Notes under the pieces: generated by a model
Told to the model about the DNA's origin: nothing
Databases searched by the model: none
The model's input: only the letters and a program-made list of their open reading frames with translations
Position numbers and translations under genes: made by a program
Assembly: GCA_000697055.1 (NCBI GenBank)
Contig: JNDT01001450.1
Coordinates: 1 to 16,432, forward strand
DNA from: Saksenaea vasiformis B4078
Taxonomy: Eukaryota > Mucoromycota > Mucoromycetes > Mucorales > Saksenaeaceae
Direction: 5' to 3'
DNA: 16,432 bases
Shown here: positions 1-8,239 of the stretch, piece by piece
Position numbering within the stretch: the first letter of the stretch is position 1
Layout: the number at the start of each line of letters is the position of its first letter

Positions 1-2200
1 TCTCTGAAGAATTGGCGACCGATATCGCTAATCAACACTGATGCGAAGATCTTCACACGTCTTCTGAATTCACGCTTGGTCAAGGCTGCCGATAAGGTCA
101 TCACACCATTCCAAACGGGCTTTCTGCCGGGACGATTTATTGCAGATAATGGTATCTTGGTGAAGCTACTCATGGAACAGGAACGCGAGAATCCCACTTC
201 TTCTAGTTTAGGTCTTCTCCTGGACCAAGAGAAAGCCTATGACCGACTACACTCAACCTATCTTGAGCGTGCACTTCAACTCTTTGGTATTCCTCGTCCC
301 ATCGTTAGCGCAATATCCCGTCTCTTCTTCTCGACTCGGATACAGATTAATGTCAATGGCTTCCTTACAGATCCCATCGCTCAGCGCCGTGGTCTGTGAC
401 AGGGCGATCCTATATCACCTGTTCTCTTCAATCTGGCCATGGAGCCTTTCTTACGTGCTATTCTAACTGATTCCCAGTTCCAAGGAGTACAGCCGGCTAC
501 CGTCCCATCTTTTGCCTTAGTGCCTCAGCCTGTCCCGCTCAAGGTTTTGGCCTATGCGGATGATGTTCTGGTTTTTCTCAAGTGCCCCTCTGATCTCACC
601 CGTCTTCTAGCTCATATGCGCCGTTATCAACTTGCGTCTAATGCGCGCTTTAACCATCACAAGACTCAGGCTCTTTCTCTCCCATCTGGCAGCTGCTGGC
701 ATTGCGCAATGTCATGATCGCACTTGGACGGAACCTATCACATACTTGGACTACCCACTAGCGTCGTCTCTGGAACAAATGCGTCTTTTTTTGGATCGTC
801 TGCTCCAGACTATTCAAATCGCATGTGATGCTCACTCCCAACGGCAACTCTCGGTGCGGGGACGTGCAACGGTTTTGAACTCTCTAATTCTGTCTCGTCT
901 TTGGCACGTCCTTCGACTAGTCGGCGCGACCAAGGTTTCTTTCTTTCGCCGTCTCCAGTCTCTGTGTAGCGCATTCCTTACTAGACGCATGTTTCCACGC
1001 ATTGGCTTTGATCTCCTCTGCCAACCCCGCTCTTTTGGGGGTTTGGGTGTTCTTGCTCCGCCTCTGCAACAACACGCACTGCAACTTCGTTGGTTGAAGC
1101 CACTGTTCGCTCTCTCGTCGAATTCATCATATATCACGTCACGCCTTTGTCATCATCTGCTTCATGAAGGTCACTCTTCTACAGATCCTCGTTTTCTGCT
1201 GGCATTTCCGCCTGCCCGTCCTCGTCGTCTGCCTTCGTCTCTCAACGTGTCCTATCTATTATATAGCGCAGTTGACGCCCTCCAGATCGACTGGACTACA
1301 CAACCTTTATCCGCGGCTAGCTTCCTCGGTATGCCCTTAACAACGGTTTTCTATTTGGCCCCTTCGGTGGGTACTACACGATCTCTCCAACCGGGCATAC
1401 GCCGCATGCTGGTGTCAGATCTTTTTGTCTTTGATAGCACCATCGGCCACCTCCGACGACGTACCGTGTCGGATGGTATCAACTTCCCGCGCCTCACACG
1501 TTGGTTCTTCGCCGAAATTGCAACGTTCTCTTTCGTTTTCCGCGACTTCTTTGCTCCGCTTTGCCTTCCCACAACCCACCCGCATGGTGGTCACTCTGGC
1601 GTGCTTGGCATTGTTGACGCTCTTCCTCTCTCCAATATCTTCACTAGCGCCTTCCCTAGTCGAAAGGGAGGCATCTGCACCTTCACCTAACGTCGCATCT
1701 GTGTTCCACCTGTCGCCACCATCGATGGCATCTCCAGCCCCCGTTGGCAGGCCTTTTGGAAACTATCAATGGACCACTCGGCCCGGAATGTGTGGTACCG
1801 CGCTCTACACGGGACCCTACCTACGGCGGCTCGATTGCACCGTATCGGCCTGCCTGCGGTTGACTCTGCTACTTGTCGCCTCTGTGGCACCAAGCCCGAA
1901 ACTGACTTACATTTTCTTCTGTCTTGCCCAAAGCGCTGGTTGATCTGGTGCCGCGTGTGGACGTCGTTCTTCTCCACCACCCCTAGTCTTCCGGTTCTTG
2001 AAGATATGATACTTCGTCTGTCTTTCGTTTCTGCCCCCGCCCAGTACCCTTCCACTGAAGCACTCTCTGCGGCTGTTCTTGTGGACATTTGGCGCGCATA
2101 CTGGCTCCACGTTTTCGACCAAATCCCTTTCCTTCCCCATCCCATCACCTCTACCATTATTTCCGCCGTACGTCGGATGCAACCGCGCACTGACTTCTAG
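1..2200 (+). pseudogene. LINE ORF2 reverse transcriptase with C-terminal zf-RVT domain, interrupted
   Basis: Frame 1 is open from base 1, beginning inside the RT domain (LKNWRPISLINTDAKIF, then a TGFLPGRFIADNG block). It carries the QGDPISPVLFNLAMEP block and the catalytic YADD at 553-564. A TGA at 397-399 interrupts the conserved RRGL-QGDP motif where arginine is usual, so CGA-to-TGA is the simplest explanation. Near 685-705 the reading moves to frame 2 (GIAQCHDRTWTEPITYL), which implies a small indel. Frame 2 continues to a TAA at 1688-1690 and then stays open to TAG at 2198-2200. The last part includes FWKLSMDHSARNVWYRALHG and a C-x2-C-x8-H-x4-C motif at 1874-1927, matching the zinc-binding domain found after LINE reverse transcriptases. 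With two stops and one frameshift this copy should not make active enzyme. Confidence 0.93.
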
Positions 2201-2310
2201 TCCTTCCCCTCTCCCTTAGACATAGTCTGTAGTTCGTTACTCTCAACTCTCTCCACTCGATCCATTCACGGCATACCACTGTCTTACACGTGTGACCGTT
2301 TATTTTTTTC

Positions 2311-2349
2311 AATAAATTGGCGCTAACCACGCCCATATAAAAAAAAAAA
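2311..2349 (+). terminator. LINE polyadenylation signal and poly(A) tail
   Basis: AATAAA at 2311-2316 follows a T-rich stretch and precedes an 11-A run at 2339-2349. The run is in the sense orientation of the reverse transcriptase, as expected of a reverse-transcribed poly(A) tail, and marks the 3' boundary of the element. Confidence 0.75.
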
Positions 2350-2383
2350 CTTTCAAGTACGTAGAATTTCCAGGATGGATTAA

Positions 2384-3485
2384 TCGAGAGTCGATACGAA
2401 GATACGAAGATATATAGCTCATGTGCGGGACTCGCTACCGGACAATGATTCGCGGAGAGCATTAGATAAACTAATTCCTGGACATGCTGTTGATATGATG
2501 TTTGAGAGACTTAGAGGTCGATTTCTCCCAATTGTGACTGCCATTAAGATTATCGAGAAAACGGTTGGGAGGGATGGGGGTTAAACTGGAGGTACCCCCA
2601 CTGGAGCGATCTACTCATGTTTTTCAAGCTTATTACCCAGCGCTGCGATTTGTCTCAGAAAATTTATGATCTCCTGCAACCACTTCACGCTGTGCAATTC
2701 TTTGGTGGTACCCTTGCGATTATACATCCGTCTTAATCTATTACGAAATACCAGCCAAAAATGCGAGGTGAGATACATCTTTGTTACCTACACGTTCGTT
2801 AATCATTTGGTATTCGATTGGTAGATGCACTACTAATTTCTTTTAGTTGGACTTGTTGCCTCAATAGTGACAATGCTTATATATCATTTGTTGTTCAAGT
2901 AAATATCTCTGGGCAGATGATATCAAAGCATCATAGCATTCGTTGGAACATTTGGCTCTTGGCTTGTTCATGACCCTTGCTCATGGTTCGAGTGTGTCGT
3001 CATATACTTTGCGTCTTCCTTCGCTGTAAAGGTCGTACGAGTAACGGACTATATGCTCGCTCACTTTGTCCATGAACATGACCCCTTCGCCATAGTCGCG
3101 GGTTTGGTTATTTACAGCCTTGACCGTTTTGATTCACGTTTATATGGTATTGATATACATCGACCTTCCCTGATTCGCTTGATCAACTTTCTGGATTAGG
3201 TAATATGTTTATGATGTATAAAAAAATAGATGCCTCATTTTATTGTTTAGGATAATGCTACCTCTATGATTGCTTGGCACATTGACTATTTATGCAAGAC
3301 ACGCATTCTTCTAGGAAATCATGCTCGTACATATAGTATCATGCTTTTATATACATCTTTATATATAAATGTACCTGGAATAGGGTCTCATGTGAATTTC
3401 AACCCTCAGGAAAGTAGCTGAGGATCGAAGATCAACAGGGAAAGCTGAATCATTGTACGATGAGATAAGGATTACAATCATTTAG
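2384..3485 (+). pseudogene. decayed multi-exon gene of unknown family beside the LINE
   Basis: Several stretches read as protein, separated by intron-like sequence and damaged by stops and frame changes. Segment 1 (2384-2584) includes DSLPDNDSRRALDKLIPGHA and ERLRGRFLPIVTAI before a TAA. An intron-like interval, GTGAGA to TACTAAT...TTTTAG, covers 2768-2846. Segment 3 (2921-3199) is open for 92 codons with GTFGSWLVHDPCSWFECVV and DYMLAHFVHEHDPFAI, and ends in TAG directly at a GTAATA donor. Removing 3200-3250 (51 nt) joins in phase to 3251-3421 (ATSMIAWHIDYL, then YINVPGIGSHVNFNPQESS). One base of shift then gives AEDRRSTGKAESLYDEIR up to TAG at 3483-3485. I do not recognise the family. A distant resemblance to the P-loop/Crinkler-type proteins that are abundant in Mucoromycota is a guess. 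The upstream half is absent and the LINE tail stops about 35 bp before it. Confidence 0.55.
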
Positions 3486-4098
3486 GCTATTCATAAGCTG
3501 TATCTATTTAATTGAAGGGTACGAAATCTGTTATTAGCTATCTAAGTTTTATCTGATTACTACGTGAAATAAGTTCTTTCGTTGCAACGTTTTCTATCTA
3601 TACATGTAGGACGAGTGTTTACGCTTTGTTTCGCGTCATGCTTTCTTGCAAATAACGTTGCCTGCTCAATGATGTTCTTTAAATTTGGGATTCTCTCCAT
3701 CTTGAAATCAAAACATTGTAGAGTGGAGTTATCTTCCTGCAGTCGAGAATCGGATAACTCCTATTGGGGTTGTGAGCGTGAATAGTATGGAAAGAAACAT
3801 GTAGAATTTCACCGTCTACAACCTATTAACGGAGATAGTTACTCAGGAAGTAAGAAACAGAATGTTAGCTTGAACATATTTTTCTGGAGATATCAAGAAT
3901 AATAAAAGCAGTACAACGTTCACTTCCAGTCTTATACGTGATGATGTAGATCCACAAGCGTTGCAGTATGTGCGCGTTCCTTCTGGTGCTTTTTTTATTC
4001 TTTTTTGACGGACAAGTGCTTTATTGAACCCGTATGGGTTTTGCATATGCTTTTGGAAATAGCAAGAGACAAACGAAGCAAAGTGTCAACGACGAGAG
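3486..4098. other. intergenic, AT-rich, no gene seen
   Basis: Only short, low-complexity open frames occur here on either strand (none above about 67 codons, with no recognisable motif). It contains the 3' flank of the gene that ends at 4099 on the - strand. I see no RNA gene, repeat array or conserved element. Confidence 0.5.
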
Positions 4099-6148
4099 TC
4101 ATTTGCAGTTCAAGTATTTTTCTACTACCGGTCCCTTGACGGGCGCAATTCCGAGTTGTTGCTTGGTCAACTCATCCAGAACTTCTTTCATTTCGATGAG
4201 GCCAAGCTACAAGAAAGAATAGTGCGGTTAGATCTATAATATCTTACACACTTCTTTTTTGTAAACTTACCATTAGGGTAGCATACAACTCGAATACCCT
4301 CGTCCAAAGCAACCTCTTTGACCATGTTGTCGGAATAATTGCAGAGCGAATCTCTATGTGTTGCCATCGTGTGCCATCATCGTGGACCCTTGTGGCCAAT
4401 AGAGTGATTTTGTCTCGTATGACTTGAATACTGAATACGCTGAGTCTCTTAAAGAGATTGAAATCACAATATCTGTATTTGGTAGCCATGATGAGTAACG
4501 AGGAGGTTGTGGAGTCAAGAATCTTCAGCGTGTCGTCAATTGTGTGCTGTATGTCTTCTTTCTCGATTCCACTGAAACAAGCAAAAGAAAAAATGAACCA
4601 CCAATTTTGACCAAGAATATGGTTATTGCTCATATCCCTTTACCTTGATGCTTCGACCAAAAGCACTTCCATGTCGTAATCAGACATTTTTCCAATTGCG
4701 TCCATATACTTGCAAGGAATCTTTCGGAGGTCAATATACCATCTTTCGGAGTCAATCAATTTCCCAGAGGAAAATTCAGTTTCGCACCTATAAACGAGAA
4801 GTAAAATACCGTTCACTTATTTGGTGATTGCCATAGCAATTGTGCTTACCATTTCACATTCAAAAGTCCGGTAACATGAGCCAGAGCCATGATTGAAGGA
4901 ATGATATAATTCACGAAACCCGTGCGCTCATGATTTCCATTGGAAGTGTATGGCATAAGACACGTTAGGTGAAAGGCAGTGAGGGTATACCGGATAATGT
5001 CTAGAAGCATTGACCTCGGTCCGCATGTATCATTAGTGTAATCAGCCGGGGCATCGTCTTCCTTGGTCCATAGAATCTTTGGGATTGTATCAAAAGATAC
5101 TTTTTCCAAAATGTTGACAAGGTACTCCAAGACATGGAGGGATCGAAGCGAAGCGTTACGATTTTGATCAAAGCTGTACTGTGAGTACAAATCCATCAGA
5201 GCTGGATCCTGACATGCGGCAAAACTAGTCGCAAATTGTATATATTCTTTTAAAGATTCCATGTCTGGCTCACGAATCTTCGGTTTGTGGGGACTCGGCA
5301 CCTTTTTGCCTGGGGTTCGTATTCGGTACATGTGTTTGCCCTGAGTCACAATAAGTTCATTCTATCATTAATCAGATGCCGGTACATTCAAACAAGAAAC
5401 TGATATGCTGTCGATCGCCCTAACTTACTGGTTCATGTATTGCCGTGTCGTCCGGAAATTGATTATTGAAATCGGCCAAAGGATTGTGAGATTCCGGTTG
5501 GGGTGTACGATATGGCTATATTATTTTCCAAGTTAGTGCTTTTGCGGATTTTCTTCTTGCTAAAAAAAAAAAAAGAAAAAAGAAGGTAATTACCGAAGGT
5601 GATCGAGCGAGGTAATCGTCCAACAGGTCTTCTGCCAGAGCTGCGGCTTTCGTTTCCCAAGCTGTCAAAAAAAGAAAAAGGAGTTGAGTAAGCTGACGGG
5701 CATAATTTTGAAGCCTTCCTTACTCCTCTCACTGAAGAAGGTCCATCTTGCACCAGACGATCAACTCGGCCGATATTCACTAGGCCATTAACATCCGATA
5801 CTTTTTCCAGATTCACAGAAATGTTTTGCTGTCCAGATGGTTGCGGAGATGTCGGGAATTGTTCTCCATGTTTATGTCGAAGACATTTTAGATTCATTAG
5901 GGTCTCAATTTGAAAATGGGCATAAGCATAAGCATATAAAACAGTAGAAACGTTGTACTCACAGAGAGGTCTTTGATGACACGTTGACCATTCTCAATGA
6001 CAGACTTTTTCTTGGCAGACAAAGAAGCTAGGTCACATTTCACCAGTGTTACCAGCTGTTGTAAGGAGAACTCTCCCTTTGAGTCATATTCCGCCAAAAT
6101 ATCTGCTATGTTCCAATATTTGGGTGATACTCTATCCAAATATTCCAT
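4099..6148 (-). CDS. eight-exon gene for an unrecognised, largely helical protein of about 528 aa
   Basis: Predicted exons on the - strand: 6148-5963, 5903-5724, 5661-5594, 5515-5429, 5361-4850, 4787-4644, 4571-4271, 4206-4099 (TGA). Donors and acceptors are GT-AG, mostly GTAAG/GTGAG with pyrimidine-rich ends, and introns are 59-78 nt. The start is the ATG at 6148 (MEYLDRVSPKYWNIADILAE), which opens exon 1. The N-terminal part is acidic and helical, followed by a Ser/Pro/Gln-rich linker (about residues 63-175). A helical C-terminal domain of about 350 residues follows (for example LRSLHVLEYLVNILEKV and WSKRLLWTRVFELYATLM), ending VVEKYLNCK. No signal peptide, membrane segment or catalytic motif is evident. 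Every junction keeps phase except exon 2 to 3, which is off by one base: exon 3 reads sensibly as WETKAAALAEDLLDDYLARS only if exon 2 ends one base beyond a codon. An indel, a sequence error or an unusual splice site would explain it. I cannot assign a function. Confidence 0.72.
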
Positions 6149-7500
6149 AAAAGCAAACCGAAAAGCGGGCGTTGCATGAGTTCATTATTATGGTATTTTT
6201 CGTTTAAATCCAGCTTCGTTTTCGGTAATTTCATTTCTTCATTTGGGTAACTCAATCATGGATACCAATGCGTCTATGTATCGCCATGATCTTTTCGAAA
6301 ACTGTCTTATTAGAGCTGGTGTTCTATTTGGCGCGATATGGCATCAAGAAATTACGGCAGGGTTGCTTTCAATCTGCGGAAATCGTAATCACATTTTAGC
6401 CCTGCTTCTCGCTTTGCTACTCCCCAGCATCTTTCGATCCAGTTACACTCACAATGAAATATGTCCTGCCTTCGCGACTACTTCGTGCAAAGCAGTCCGT
6501 TGTGCTTGAAAGTCAGGCTGCCCTGCTAGAAGGTGTTTTGCGCAACACTTGCTGTCATCTGCTTCTTCCTCTTTACAGTCTGTTCTCCATATCTTTCTTG
6601 GCCTATATAGAGGTTTTTCAAGCCAAATCAAGTGTTCAAAGTCCCAATGGATAAAACTTTCTGCACTTTAAAAGGAAATAGACTTACTATACATAGATTA
6701 TGTATTTATGCCCGCTGTGGCGCTGTTTGCCTGGACCAATTTGAGCGAATGGCCAGCTCTAGAACTAGAGCGGACCTTCTTCGCTGGCGAATAAAATAGG
6801 GCAAAACAAACCGTGTAACAATCGGTCCTTTTTGAGTGCTTCCGTATAAAGTAAGAAAGCGGACGAACAAATGCTCTTGGTCCCTCATAGAAATAGCTTA
6901 TATATAATGTTCACTTTTGACTCTAATCTATAAATTTTCTTCTAATTATAATGGACTACAATCGAAGCTAGTCGTCTCAGCAAGATCAAAAACCTTCGTC
7001 GTAAACAGCTGGTCTCAATATGTGCATGTATTGCTGTTGTTCAAAGAGAGTAGATTTACGCGAAGTCAACTTTGGTTGAGTGCTCTCAGTTCCAAGTGGC
7101 AATTCGTGTGTTCTTGGAAACCTGACTGAGTTGAAGCTCTCTGCTCAGTATGTTAAAGCGCAAATTCGCCAGGAGGCGAAAACGGAGCGACGTTGTATCA
7201 ACGCACCTTATACATGTGAGTTCTACTCACAGCATTACGCGTAATATGATTCCTATTACTTGATGTATCGCGGAGATCACGTATTAAGGATAGCAAGAAA
7301 GTAGAATATCTTATTACTGTGGCAATAAAAACCAAGCTGATTTAACAGGCTAATCGCATTCTATCATATAATTGTGGGAACGTCGGTACGGATACGTTTC
7401 ATAATAGTTAAAAGCAAGGAAACAAGAAAGGTACGGTAAGAGCAAAGAAATACAAGACCATAAGTTGCCAAAAAATAGCACCATGTTTTACCAACAAGTG
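6149..7500. other. intergenic region, no supported gene
   Basis: This is the divergent upstream region of the 4099-6148 gene plus a further kilobase of AT-rich DNA. A 66-codon ATG frame at 6454-6654 (MKYVLPSRLLRAKQSVVLES at its start) has a favourable CACA-ATG context and a basic N-terminus, but no recognisable domain or homologous neighbour, so I do not call it. A small inverted repeat, GCTCTAG-AA-CTAGAGC, lies near 6755-6771. Nothing else stands out. Confidence 0.4.
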
Positions 7501-7516
7501 TAAAATGCTGCCGCGA

Positions 7517-7618
7517 AATACCAAGCAATACCTAGAAATACCGAGCGTGGGGCTACGAGGAAAAAACGGATTTTTGGTATTTTCCTGGACATGCAAAATT
7601 CGGTGTATTCGTGGTATT
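7517..7618. repeat. 10-bp-phased AATACC motif cluster with inverted copies
   Basis: AATACC occurs at 7517-7522, 7527-7532 and 7537-7542, exactly 10 bp apart. The reverse complement GGTATT follows at 7576-7581 and 7613-7618. The flanking bases (GAAATACC) are partly shared. The arrangement could be subterminal repeats of a mobile element or a multi-site protein-binding array. Its role is unknown. Confidence 0.5.
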
Positions 7619-7752
7619 CCTTCGTAATCCTTGGTTCATTTCTCCCCACAGTGTATGGACTAGCTCTTCGTGGTCTGAGTCGTTTTTACTACTAAACTAA
7701 CAGATTTCTCAGAAGCCATACCTTGCACAACCGCGCACCTACCGAATCTACC

Positions 7753-8000
7753 CTAAACCTTATTGATTTCCGAGTCGCGAAATTGGTACGGTTCCTGAAA
7801 AAGAGGCTGAATCATAGATTTGATCCGTGAGTCGATCGGTGCATTTCTCCAAACTCCAGCTTTTGCCTTCCCCAGAATTCTTCGATAGGGTCCAGACATA
7901 GAGATAAGGAGGGTAATATAGACGCTTCTTCGATCACCAAACCAGACAGCTTTACCATTTGCTGCGGAGCACTGTTTCGACTGAATACAACCAATAGCCA
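7753..8000 (-). pseudogene. DDE_3 (Tc1/mariner/IS630-type) transposase C-terminal relic
   Basis: Three - strand frames each hold a piece of the same conserved block. One gives KKRLYYPPYLY, equivalent to the usual RLVYLPPYSP. The next gives LDPIEEFWGRQKLEF, matching the (L)NPIEEFW motif that carries the last catalytic acid of the DDE triad. The third gives KAKAGVWRNAP. A second frame also shows RLTDQIYDSASF in the place where LTDRI-like residues normally follow. Reading these in order requires at least two frameshifts, and two stop codons lie in the first piece, so the gene is dead. The N-terminal helix-turn-helix and the first two catalytic aspartates are not identifiable, and I could not find terminal inverted repeats. 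Confidence 0.6.
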
Positions 8001-8239
8001 TGTAAATATTTGTTAGAGAAAAAGAAAAGAAGCTATCCAATAAAAAGGATGTTGTCAAGCGTTGATTGTCTTTTATTGTACAACATCCTGGAGAGGTGTC
8101 GCCCACAGTTCTCCTACAATTAAATTCACACTCAGAATGCTTTTTTTTTTCTTTTCGCGAATTTGGGATGTGGCTGACACAAGCAGTCCAAAAACACCAC
8201 ATCTTCGAGAAAAAGTCGATCTTGTACCAACGAATAATT
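8001..8239 (+). promoter_or_regulatory. upstream region of UTP4
   Basis: This stretch lies between the transposase relic and the UTP4 start codon. It has a T/C-rich tract at about 8141-8155 followed by TCGCGAATTTGGG. The frame of UTP4 is open upstream of 8240, but the family N-terminus (MEVHRCRFVE) fixes the start at the ATG at 8240-8242, so the upstream codons are probably leader. No TATA box is certain. Confidence 0.35.

Larger units (their letters stand above)
1..2349 (+). mobile_element. LINE-type non-LTR retrotransposon, 3' portion, degenerate
   Basis: The block holds a non-LTR reverse transcriptase, a C-terminal zinc-binding domain, about 110 bases of non-coding 3' sequence with AATAAA at 2311-2316, and a run of 11 A at 2339-2349. 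That order (RT, cysteine/histidine motif, 3'UTR, poly(A)) is typical of LINEs that insert by target-primed reverse transcription. No LTR, integrase or RNase H domain is visible. The 5' end (ORF1, endonuclease, upstream part of ORF2) lies outside the window, so a target-site duplication cannot be tested. Sequence directly right of the A-run belongs to a different, decayed gene, so 2349 is the likely element end. Known context: LINEs of Mucoromycota (Grem-LINE1 in Mucor) mark pericentromeres; membership of that clade is not shown here. Confidence 0.93.

Noticed and set aside
1425..1943. 172-codon + strand frame inside the LINE
   Set aside because: It is a shadow of the reverse transcriptase C-terminal frame, which carries the recognisable motifs.
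5463..5897. 144-codon open frame on the - strand
   Set aside because: It reads through intron 2 and stays in the wrong frame for exons 3 and 4; splice signals and protein sense favour the multi-exon gene.
6454..6654. 66-codon ATG frame with basic N-terminus
   Set aside because: No recognisable domain, no splice support and no homologue I know; too short to call.
7753..8202. 149-codon open frame on the - strand as a gene
   Set aside because: Only part of it carries transposase-like residues and the rest of the motif is in other frames, so it is a relic rather than a gene.
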